64,000 nt of DNA from Sophora flavescens (taxonomy: Eukaryota > Streptophyta > Magnoliopsida > Fabales > Fabaceae). Both the position numbers and the translations under genes were made by a program. A model generated the notes under the pieces. It was given only the letters and a program-made list of their open reading frames with translations, made no database searches and was not told the origin of the DNA. The stretch is from the NCBI GenBank assembly GCA_030762895.1, contig CM061065.1, positions 80,423,607 to 80,487,606 of the forward strand. Direction: 5' to 3'. Below are positions 52,994-63,164 of this stretch, piece after piece; the stretch's first letter is position 1; each line of letters begins with the position of its first letter.

Positions 52994-55817
52994 ATGGATC
53001 GTAGTTGGATGGTTTGTAAACGCGCAAGTGATGAGTATTTGAAGGGAGCGGAAGAGTTTATAGAATTTTCTCAAAGGAATGTTCGGTTGTCCTTGTGTCA
53101 AATGTTTGAATATGAGGATATGTACGATCAAGGATATACGTACTCATTTTATTTGTTTTGGGATTTTCTTGAATTATACAAGATGGATATGGAATGGTGA
53201 TGTGAGTGTCTCCCAAAGTGAGGACGTTGACGTAGATATGGAGGATGATCGAGCAGAGGACATGATTCATGATATTGGACAAGAATCTTTTCAGCGAGCA
53301 CATGTGTATGAAAGGTTGTACAGTGATGCGGTTAAGCCTTTGTATCCTGGGTGTACTACTCATACACGGTTGTCAGTGGTGTTAAAATTGGTTTGTGTGT
53401 AGTCGAGAAATGGTTGGAGCGATAAAAACTTCACCGAATTACTTGAATTATTGAAAGACTTGCTTGCAGAGGGCAACACATTGCCTGACCGTAACTATGA
53501 GGCCAAGAAGGTATTGTGTCCAATGGGTATGGAGTATAAGAAGATACACGCATGACCCAATGATTGCATATTATACACGGGTGATTATGAAGAGAATCAT
53601 GATTGCCCCATGTGTAGGTTATCACGCTACAAAGTGAAGGATGGTGATGATCTTGATGATCTTGATGATTCGATTTGTGATGTGAAAAAAAAGGGTCTTC
53701 CTGCGAAGGAGTTGTGGTATCTTCCAATAATTTCAAGGTTCAAGTGATTGTTTGATAATGTGAAAGATGCAAAGAATCTTAGATGGCATCATGATGAGAG
53801 GAAACGTGATGGACAGGTTCGCCATCCGGCTGATTCTGTGCAATGGAAGAAGATTGATATTTTGTTTTCGAATTTAGCCGATGAGCCAAGAAACCTAAGT
53901 CTTGGATTTGCTACGGATGGAATGAATCCATATGGGAACTTAAGTAGTATTCATAGTTCATGGCATGTTCTCTTGACAAAGCTGTGGGTCGAAGGTGTTG
54001 ATGTAGTTGATGGGTATTCTCACGAGACTTTCAAGATGCGTGCCATGTTATTTTGCACCATCAATGACTTTCCATCATACAGGAACTTGTCCAGGTATAG
54101 TGTTAAGGGGCATAAAGCATGCCCTATATGTGAAGAAGGCACATGCTACACCCAGTTGCATCAGGGAAGGAAGACGGTTTACCTTGGGCATCAGAGATTT
54201 CCTAGACGTGATCACCCATATCGTAAGATGAAAAATGCTTTTAATGGATGCCAAGAAACTGAAAATGCTCCGACGACCTTAAATGGGGAGCAAGTTTATC
54301 AATGGGTGAAGCACATCAATGTTATCTTCGGTAAGGCCAAAAAGAAGGCTAAGGCTACTGAGAAAAACATATGGAAGAAGAGGTCGATATTCTTTGATCT
54401 TCCATACTAGTGCAAGCTTGATGTCAGACACTGTATTGATGTGATGCACGTGGAGAAAAATGTGTGTGATAGTGTGATCGGGACGCTTCTCAACATTCAT
54501 GGCAAGACAAAGGATGGTATGAATGCTCGTATCGATCTTGTTGCAATGGGTATATGAGAGCAGTTAGCTCCAGTTGTTGAGGATGGTAAGCAGACATATT
54601 TGCCTCCAGCATGTCATACTTTGTCAAAAAAAGAGAGACAATGTTTTTGTGAGTGTCTTCAGGGCATCAAAGTTCCACATGGTTACTCTTCAAATGTCAA
54701 GAGGCTTGTCTCAAGTGATCTCAAATTAGGTGGCTTAAAGTCTCATGATTGGCACATCTTGATGCAACAACTTCTGCCTGTGGCTATTCATGGTATTACT
54801 CCTAAAAATGTGAGACATGCCATTACTAAGTTGTGCTCATTCTTCAATGATATATGTAGCAAAGTCGTTGACCCCCATAAGTTGGATGAGTTGGAAGTTG
54901 AGGCTGCTACAATCTTGTGCAAATTGGAGATGTATTTTCCTCCTTCGTTTTTCGACATCATGGTTAACTTAATTGTTCATTTAGAAGGGAGATTAGATTA
55001 TGTGGCCCCCTTTTTTTGAGGTGGATGTACCTAGTTGAGCGATACATGAAGATCTTAAAAGGATATGTGAAGAATCCACACCGTCCCAAAGCATCTATTG
55101 TTCAAAGGTACGTTGCAGAAGAAGCTATTGAGTTTTGTTCAAACTACCTTCCTAACACGGACCCTATAGGGGTTCCTCAGCCTCGTCATGATGAGAGAAG
55201 ATGCCAAGGTAAGGGTACACATGGTGTAATGATTAATAGCAAGGGTCGGGAGGAAGTGCTTCAAGCACATTTGTATATATTGAATAACATCGATATGGTT
55301 CAACCTTACTCTCGTGATCACAAAAGAAAAGACAAGGAAGAAAATCCTCGAATGAATGAAAAGTGGTTGTTGAACAAGCATAACAAGACTTTCTTACAAT
55401 GGTTTAAAGATGAAATCTTGAGGGATGGTAGTATTGCTTCTGACGAATTAAAATGGCTAGCACGTGGGCCTAGCTGTAATGTCATATGTTGGAGCAGATA
55501 CAACATCAATAACTTTTCCTTTGATACAAAGGAACAAGATAACAAGATTACCATGAAAAATAGTGGGGTTATGATCGTGGCCGAATCAATGCACTTCTCT
55601 AGTTCAAAAGATACAAACCCCGTTATTGCACCGATACCTTACTTTCAAGTCATTGAAGAGATTTGGGTGCTCGAGTTACACTAAGCTTACGGTACCGGTT
55701 TTTAAATGTAAGTGGGTTGATAGTAAAGGTGGTGTACAAGCCGACGAATGGGGGTTTACATTGGTAGACCTTTCCAAGTTAGGTCATACAAATGAGCCTT
55801 TCATCATGGCTTCCTAA
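52994..55817 (+). pseudogene. CACTA transposase (tnp2-like) with DUF4218 and DUF4216 regions
   Basis: The ATG at 52994 starts MDRSWMVCKRASDEYLKGAE, the Transpos_assoc-type N-terminus. After a frame change near 53070, FGCPCVKCLNMRI follows. The tnp2 core (Transposase_21) is visible as WHHDERKRDGQVRHPADSVQ, LGFATDGMNPYGNLSSIHSS and CTINDFPSYRNLSRYSVKGH with KACPICEEGT. DUF4218 appears as LKSHDWHILMQQLLPVAIHG and VERYMKILKGYVKNPHRPKA, and DUF4216 as PVFKCKWVDSKGGVQADEWG. Stops at about 53401, 53745, 54408 and 54555 and a frame change near 55015 break it. Between SWHVLLTK and LWVEGVDV about 40 residues usual in the family are missing. The family enzyme cuts and joins CACTA ends; this copy is inactive. 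Confidence 0.93.
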
Positions 55818-56365
55818 GAAAAACAAGTGTTTTACATCACTAATCCTTCTAACTAAAGGTTGTTTGTGGTTCTCCAAGGAAAAAGCATGAATAATGGTAG
55901 TGATGAAAATCAAGATTCAACTCTTGATTTTCCTGAGACTCCTTCTTTCTCAACAAACATGCCTACTATCATTGAGGAAACACAGGTAGACGATGTACAT
56001 GCCACTCGTGATGATCATCACGAATGGATATTGATATAGCTAAATTAAACTTGAACATAGTGTAAGTTTAGATTTATTTTTATTTATCTCCATGTTAGTT
56101 TAGATTTATTTATATTTATCCATCTGCATTTATCTTTATCTTTATTATCCATGTTAAAATAACCTTATTTATTAATTTTTGTTTCTAAACAGGCATACAC
56201 ATGGATAAAGCTGACATCCCACATGCACGGGAGGGGTCGGTGGTGCCTACGCCTGTTGATAGTGCAAGTTTTATTTATACATATAATTTAATAAATTAGG
56301 CTCATATTCTTTATTTATCCATGTTATACATAACCCTCTAATTTAATATTTATTTGTCCAAACAG
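55818..56365 (+). other. Region between the two CACTA genes
   Basis: The transposase frame may continue with an acidic tail to about 56038 (SDENQDSTLDFPETPSF). The rest is AT-rich with repeated tttatttatc/ttatttatcc phrases, consistent with introns or untranslated sequence. Confidence 0.5.
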
Positions 56366-57891
56366 GCATCACAGTAAGAAAAAATGGGGTAGAGCAGCCA
56401 CTAGTCTGAAAAATTTAGAAAACGCTAGGCTCGGTGGTCAGAAGCTTGAGGTGTGGTTTGATGGTAAACTAAATCCTCAGGGACCCTATGCTAAGCAATT
56501 TAAAACTTGGGTGGCTACGGAAGCTAAGTAGCACACTAGCATCCTACACGAGGATTGGGAAGAAGTGCCATAGAACGTTAAGGATAAAATTTGGGAGGCT
56601 ATCACGGTATTTTACTTATACACTCTTTTGATGTACATTATTAAAGAATTATTTGAGTTCTAATTCATCCTCTTTGTTATGTATTTAATGTGTAGATAGA
56701 GTGGATCGTTCCGAATACGGAAGAGCATAGGGTAAAATGGCTCTCACTGGTGGCAAAGCGTTGGAATGGGTTAAAACACAATCATACTAGGCACTACGTA
56801 TTCGGACCAAACGACCACGAAGAAATTTTTATAAACTACCCATACGTTGATAGGGAGATGTGGAATAGTTTTGTTAGGAGCCGATATACACCTTCATTTC
56901 TGGTTAGTTGAAGTTAATTTACTTATCCACTTTAGAGTACATTTAAGTAAAGAAAATTTATTTAACTAAATTTATTATGTGTTTTTGTTATAACAGGCTA
57001 AAAGGGAAAAGGGTAAGAGGACTCAAGCAAAGAACATTCACACCTACACATTGTCTCAGGGTGGATATGACACTAAGATTAATAAGATGATGGCGGATAA
57101 GTTGAGGGACTTACAAGAGAAGCTGAATGAGAGGATAGCAGCTGGAGAGGTGCCTGAGGGCACAGTTGTTGATCCTCCATCTCTTATCACCCGCGAGGAT
57201 GTTTGGTTGGAGGCCTAAAGGACAAAAAAAGGAGATTTTAAAGCTGAAGCCACACGCACTGTGGTAGAAAAGATTGTAAGTAACAAACTAACTGCATTTG
57301 TTGTTGATATTTGTATATATTGATATTTTTAACACATTCTCTTACACGCTTTTTAATTTCTTCATTGTAGGAGGAGCTTAAGGAAAAATGCTCCCAGGGC
57401 TCATTCGTCCCACATGGACGCCGAGATATATTGATCACTGCCCTAGGCAAAGACGACCACCCTGGTCGGCTGGTTGGTGTTCCAGGGACGATGGGCTTGG
57501 AAAAAGAGCTCCACGTAGGCAGGTCGATGAGGAGGCACTTAGAGAAGTGGTTAAACAGTAGCTCATGTCTGACCCGGCCATTACAGATGAGCTAATGATC
57601 CGCTTCCTATCAAACCCATCCTTCAAGCATATGCTTGTAAAGGAGCTTTCCTCCATGGGTTCCCAGGACACAGCGGGAGCTGCCGAACCTTCACATGTGA
57701 GCACAAAAGAGAGCTATCATAAGACACATGTGGATGTGGATGACTTGGTAGAGAGGAAGCGGGAGTTAGAGGTAAAACGTAAAGAGCTTGACTTGGAGGT
57801 GAAACGGCGAGAGCTTGACGTGGAGGTGAAACGGCAAGAGGTTGAGTTGACGAAGCAGGAGCTCGAGTTGTCCCGAAAAGTATATTCATAA
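56366..57891 (+). pseudogene. CACTA-associated second ORF (Transposase_24-like, heptad-rich tail)
   Basis: Probable exons: about 56366-56607, 56696-56902, 56998-57276 and 57371-57891, with GT-AG-like boundaries. Recognisable parts are VWFDGKLNPQGPYAKQFKTW, EEHRVKWLSLVAKRWNGLKH, and NIHTYTLSQGGYDTKINKMM, matching the Transposase_24 pattern of plant CACTA accessory proteins. The last exon ends in a charged repeat with ERKRELEVKRKELDLEVKRR (57751-57810) predicted to form a coiled coil. In-frame stops near 56530, 56572 and 57217 and a frame change near 57560 mark decay. Such proteins are thought to bind subterminal repeats; that role is inferred. Confidence 0.8.
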
Positions 57892-57974
57892 TTAATGATT
57901 AAATTTCTCAATTAATTACTTATGTTTTTTTTATTCTCAACTACTTATATAATTTCTTTATTTAATATTGAAGG

Positions 57975-58769
57975 CAAAGTTGAGTTCGTTGTCTCCCTAC
58001 AGTCGTATGTTCTCGATTGGTGAGGATTATGCTGACGAGATTTTTACATGCCCGTTGGAACACGATGGATGGATGGCACGCCTTCCTCCACCAGTATATC
58101 TTGGTTTTATATTCAGTGGTGATTATCTTGGGCACCTTTGCAAAGGTGGCGAGTGGCTAGCCACCTCGATTGTGAGTCTTTGGTCCACGTAAGTATGCTT
58201 TAATTTTATAATTAATTCAATTTATATATTTCAATTTTATGATTTATTTCTACCTCAATATATTATGAAATTAACATCCATTTATTTCATATCTTAGGTA
58301 TCTGAATCGTCTTCAACTTCAGAGGGGCTCCAACCTTTATGGCTTCTTAGACTCCCACGTCCTTGTGCCTGAATTCTTTGCCAATCACAATGAAGTCAAT
58401 TCATACATTGGAAGATTATTGGGAGGTGATGATCGGAAAGAAATATATCTTGCACCCTACATAATGAATGATCATTGGCAGTTGCTTATACTTCATCCTT
58501 CCAGGCATACTGTCATATTCTTATGCCTTCTCCACCAGAACCCGCCACGGGTGGTAGTGGAATCCATCAATACGTGAGTAATTAATCTTATATTTAATTT
58601 AAGTTTTAACATTTACTTTTATTTTATTACACACATGATAAATTGGTTAATTGACTTGAATATTATGTTTATGATAGCGCGCTGAAGGCATGTAGCATAA
58701 GTTGCGCCAACGGGAGGAGTAGGACTACCAAGTCTAAAGGAAATCCTGATTGGATTATCCTCGAGGTTG
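57975..58769 (+). pseudogene. Ulp1/C48-like cysteine protease segment, truncated by a retrotransposon
   Basis: Exons: about 57975-58190 (AKLSSLSPYSRMFSIGEDYA to ATSIVSLWST, donor gtaagt), 58298-58573 (YLNRLQLQRGSNLYGFLDSH to VVVESINT, donor gtgagt), and from 58679 (ALKACSISCANGRSRTTKSK to DWIILE, donor gttggt). APYIMNDHWQLLILHPSRHT matches the histidine box of plant transposon-borne Ulp1 proteases. The next box reads TVIFLCLLHQ where the family has F-L-D-S, so the catalytic Asp appears to be Cys. The catalytic Cys exon is beyond the Gypsy insertion at 58775. Family members cleave SUMO; no activity is expected here. Confidence 0.85.
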
Positions 58770-58774
58770 GTAAT

Positions 58775-60084
58775 TGATAACTCTTTTAATGAAGAGTTAT
58801 TTAGCTACTTTTCTCTCTTAATTGTTGCTATCTTTGAGGTTTTGAGTCTTGATTTTGGCAGGAAATGCTATTTTGTAAATATTTGTGTGAAGCATTGTTA
58901 ATATCAGTCTTTTGCTCTTGAATGCTCCATCGTTGTCTCAAAATTTTTGTGTCTGCTTATGCATTGTACTTGCTGGAGCATGGCTGATGCATGGGTGAAT
59001 AAGCTATTGGTTGCTGCAGCGGGGATTACTTCCCAGTGGCTATGCACTAAAGGACAAATCTGACAATGATACCTTTCCTCTCTCCTCATAGGCGCTGGCA
59101 GTGCCATTTTAAGGAATCACATGCGCCTAGGGATCTGATTTCCAACTTTTTAGGAATTAGGCCAGGGTTTATTTTATTATTACTTTTGTTGCTGGCCCAA
59201 AATGGAATGAAAGAGAATAGGGTATCATATAAGCATTTAGGGAAACCCTAGTAGGACACTTTGATTTTATTACACAATACTCCACCCTTTCTTGGAGGCT
59301 GCACTATTCTTCTTCTCCATCTAGCAGCTGCATTTTATTTTCAACCATTGTAATGACTTCCTTTTCATTTTTATATTTTATTCCTTGTAAGCTCATTATG
59401 AGCTAAACACTTTTAAGCTTTAGGTATGCAAATGTGATGAATGCTTAGCCGAGTTATTCAATGAATATGTTCTTCATCTTCTTTTATTATGTGTTTAATG
59501 TTATTTGATTAAGAGTGATCAACTTAATTAGATATTTAGCTTGCTTAGTTTGGAAGAATTAAGTAAATGGAAATTGATAAAGGATAGAGGTTAAATCATT
59601 AATTGGAAAATTAAATGATGTTGGATAGACTAGGAATATTTATTCAAGCCTCTAAACTAGCTGGAACATGCTTATTAAGAGGGAGGTGTAATTAATCCGA
59701 ATCTAGGAATAGAAAACAGTTAATGAACCTAACCCTTAAGTGTTGGAAAATAGACTTTTATTTCCTGGAGTTAGATGCTAGAGCATATTCAGAGCAGGAT
59801 TTAGGCTAAGCAGAATTTATGCTGCAGCATACCTAGAGCCATTTTCTCCATATTTGACAACATATTTTCTTCACTATTTGCAGCTCATTTTCATTGTTTA
59901 CTTCAAAGTTTTATTTATTTTATTTTCACACACATCACAATTTTTGGTTACCATTCCTAACTCCTAGAATATATAATCTGATTTGGAATTTGCTGCATCA
60001 TTATAATCCCTGTGGGAACGATATCTGAACTTAGTTTCTATATTACTTGAGGCAATTGTGTATACTTGCACAAGCTTAAAGACA
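58775..60084 (+). mobile_element. 5' LTR of the Athila/Tat element
   Basis: About 1.31 kb, AT-rich, no coding. The end is typical for the lineage: tccctgtgggaacgatatct (60008-60027) and cttgcacaagcttaaagaca shortly before the PBS. The exact 3' end is uncertain by about 20 bp. Confidence 0.8.
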
Positions 60085-60108
60085 TTTGTTTTTAAGGTAA
60101 AAAGTTTT

Positions 60109-60126
60109 TGGCGCAGTTTCCGGGGA
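60109..60126 (+). promoter_or_regulatory. Primer-binding site of the Athila/Tat element
   Basis: tggcgcagtttccgggga resembles the tRNA-Asp site TGGCGCCGTTGCCGGGGA found in the gag-only element, with a few mismatches that may weaken priming. Confidence 0.85.
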
Positions 60127-60226
60127 TTGTTAATGGTGCTAAAATTCTGTTTTTAGATTATTAGTTATGTAGTTAGAAGATCTAATACTCTGGGTGGTTT
60201 ACTGTAGCACAGGGTACTGAAACTGT

Positions 60227-61780
60227 ATGTACAGGTTCTTGTCACCTGATTACAGACTTGATCCTGAGATAGAAAGGACATTCAAAAGGCTTAGGAGAGG
60301 TCAAGCATCATCTCAGCCTTTACCTGAGTTGGTTCTGAATACTCCAACCAACTCCACACCAGATTCTGCTGAAGCATTATCTCCTGCTGCATCAGAAATG
60401 GTTGAAGAAGTGCCTCAAGACAGCATGGCTATGGCCAATGATAGAAACTGTGCTATTAGAGGCTATGCAGTATTTGACCCTGAAGCAATGAATACTGGAA
60501 TAGTGAGGACTCCAATCACTGCAGCTCAGTTTGAATTCAAGCCAGTCATGTTTCAAATGTGACAAACGATTGGACAGTTCAATGGTGCTGCAACAGAGGA
60601 TCCTTACCTGCACCTCAAACAATTTTTAGACGTAGCAAGCAACTTCAAAATTCCTAGAGTCACTGATGATGCATTCAGATTGAGACTATTCCCATTCTCT
60701 TTGGGAAGAAAAGCTAAGAATTGGTTGAACTCTCTGGATGAAAATTCAATTGTCACTTGGAACAAGCTTGTTGAGAAATTTTTAATCAAGTTCTTCCCTC
60801 CAACTATGAATGCAAAGATGAGAACTGATACCACTTCCTTCAGGCAACAAGAAGACGAGCCACTGTTTGAAGCTTGGGAGACATTCAAACAATTTGTGAA
60901 GAAGTGTCCCCACCATGGTATCCCATATTGTATTCAGATGGAGTACTTTTACAATGGTGTTTCACCTAGTTCAAGAATGATGTCGGATGCCTTAGCTGGA
61001 GGCAGTCTTCTCACTAAATCTTACAATGAATCTCATGCTTTGATAGAGGGATTAGCAGCTAATAGTTATCGGTGGCCAACAACTAGACAAGCTTCTGGAA
61101 AAACCAATGCTGTAGTAGAAGCCTATGAAATGAGTGAAGTCTCTGGACTATCAGCTCAAATGACATCCCTAACTAACCTGGTAAGGGGATTGACTATGGC
61201 AACTCAAGGACACTTCACAACACAACCTATAATGACTGAAGAAATGGTGAATGAACACATTTACAAGGTAGATGTTGTATCATGTGTATATTGTGGAGGG
61301 GATTATCTATTTGAAAATTGCTCTGCAAATCCTGCTTCAGTTAACTATGTAGGGAACAATAACTACAAAGGCAACAATTCATATGCCAATTCAGGATGGC
61401 AGCCATCACAACATCCAAACTTGAAATACTTCAATTTTAGTAACACACTGAATCCACCCCTTGGATACAATCAGCAGCAGCAGCCTAGGCAGCAGCAATC
61501 ACAAGTTCAGCAGAAAGCTCCAGAACCATCTCTAGAATCCATACCAAAGGCATTCATGACAGAAATAAAGGCTAGAATGAGAAACTTAGAGACTCAAATG
61601 GGGCAATTGGCAAGTGCAATCAATTTAAGGCAAAGTGGTACATTACCTGCATCAACAGAAGATCCTAAAGCCTCAACTTCAGGAGGAGGAAAAGATCAAT
61701 GCAAGGTAATCCATTTGAGAAGTGGTAAAGATGTGGAAGTTGCTGAGTCAAAGAATAAAAAGAAGGTGCAAGACACATAA
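60227..61780 (+). pseudogene. Athila/Tat gag
   Basis: From the ATG at 60227: a start with DPEIERTFKRLRRGQASSQP, then after an in-frame TGA at 60560-60562 the capsid-type domain (LRLFPFSLGRKAKNWLNSLD, TWNKLVEKFLIKFFPPTMNA, QFVKKCPHHGIPYCIQMEYF). A zinc-knuckle-like CVYCGGDYLFENC near 61284-61322 has Tyr where His is expected. A glutamine-rich stretch follows (NQQQQPRQQQSQVQQKA) and a C-terminal helix with IKARMRNLETQMGQLASAIN. TAA at 61778-61780 ends the frame. The same frame with only these breaks covers over 500 codons, so decay is fairly recent. Confidence 0.9.
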
Positions 61781-63164
61781 CCTAATAAGGAAACAACTAG
61801 AGAAGAAGATGCTGCAATAGACCAACCTGCAGTGGTCGAGAAAGCACCCGATGCTGCAGCATCCCCTACTGTACCCAAACCGATTCTAGAAAGACCTCCT
61901 CCACCTTTTCCTCGGAGATTGAAAAAGGCACACCAAGAAAAATAGTTCAATAAGTTCCTGGATGTGCTGAAGCAACTTTATATCAACATACCCTTGGTAG
62001 AGGCTCTGTAAAAAATGCCAAATTATACAAAGTTCATGAAAGATGTGCTCACTAAGAATAGAAGATTGGGAGAATTTGAAACTGTGGCCATGGCTGAAGA
62101 GTACAGTATGATGCTGCAAACAAAGTGCCAAGGAAGATGAAAGATCCTAGAAGTTTCACCATACCTTGTTCCATTGGAGATACTTACTGTGGTAAAGCCT
62201 TATGTGACTTGGGAGCAAGCATCAACCTTATGCCCATGTCAATTTTCAAGAAACTGGGAATTGGAGAAGCTCGACCAACTTGTCACACTCCAGCTAGGTG
62301 ACAGATCTATTGCTTATCCAGAGGGGAAGAATGAAGATGTATTGATCAGAGTTGACAAATTTGTGTTCCCTGTGGACTTCATCATTTTGGACTTTGAAGC
62401 AGATAAGGAAGTTCCTATTATTCTTGGGAGGCCATTTTTGGCAGCAGGGAAGACTTTGATTGATGTGAAGAAAGGAGAACTCACAATGAGGGTGAATGAT
62501 TAGCAGGTCACTTTTAATGTTTTCAATGCCCTAAAGTATCTAGATGAAGGGATGGAGGAATGCTCCTTCATAGAATCATTTGATGAGCTGGTGCAACAGC
62601 AATTCCTGAAGAATCAGTCTGAATATAGCAATGATGTAGCATCAGTGGAAGCTGAAAACTCCTCTGATGAAGAAGTTGGAAAATCCTTAGACTGTATGGT
62701 TGGTCAACATGTGTGGACCAGAAAATATGAATCATTGGAGGTAACTGTTGATACCTTTAAAGAAAACATTCCTTCCATTGTTAAACCTCCTTCTCTTGAA
62801 CTGAAAAATTACCAAGTCTTTTGAAATATGCTTACCTTGGTGATAATGATACTCTACCTGTGATAATATCTGCTTCACTGAACTGTTTCCAAGAGGAACA
62901 ATTGCTAACAGCTCTGAAAAGGCACAAAAAACCAATAGGTTGGCAAATAACATATATCAAGGGGATTAGCCCATCAATATGCATGCACGGAATTCTCTTA
63001 GAGGAAGGTTCAAAGAATAGCATCGAAAGTCAAAGAATATTGAATCCAATCATGAAGGAGGTGGTTAAGAAGGAGATCATTAAATAGCTAGATGCAGGGA
63101 TTATTTACCCTATTTCAGACAGTGTGTGGGTAAGTCTAATCCAGTGTGTGCCTAAAAAAGGGGT
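61781..63164 (+). pseudogene. Athila/Tat protease and linker
   Basis: An acidic, proline-rich linker (ILERPPPPFPRRLKKA) with stops at about 61943 and 62009 is followed near 62160-62240 by a retropepsin-like site in a shifted frame (ALCDLGASINLM), then LDQLVTLQLGDRSIAYPEGK and VPIILGRPFLAAGKTLIDVK (62174-62503). The CDLGAS form matches the gag-only element. A further frame (62552-62824) has an acidic segment typical before the lineage's reverse transcriptase. It is broken in at least five places. Confidence 0.85.

Larger units (their letters stand above)
51486..58774 (+). mobile_element. Large CACTA element (tnp2 type), 3' part beyond an Athila insertion
   Basis: The gene order is transposase, transposase-associated ORF, Ulp1-like protease, all plus strand. 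The 5' side has palindromic subterminal sequence at 51538-51640 and a CT-rich putative leader with an intron (51937-52040). I do not find a CACTACAAGAA terminus near 51.4-51.5 kb, so the left boundary is approximate or the end is lost. The right end lies beyond the Gypsy insertion at 58775 and outside the window. Confidence 0.8.

Noticed and set aside
53431..53736. A 101-codon histidine-rich minus-strand ORF
   Set aside because: Antisense of the CACTA transposase; the His-rich sequence comes from the reverse complement of a run of gat codons.
57623..57889. Serine/proline-rich minus-strand ORF
   Set aside because: Antisense of the heptad-repeat region of the CACTA accessory ORF; its apparent repeats mirror the sense-strand repeats.
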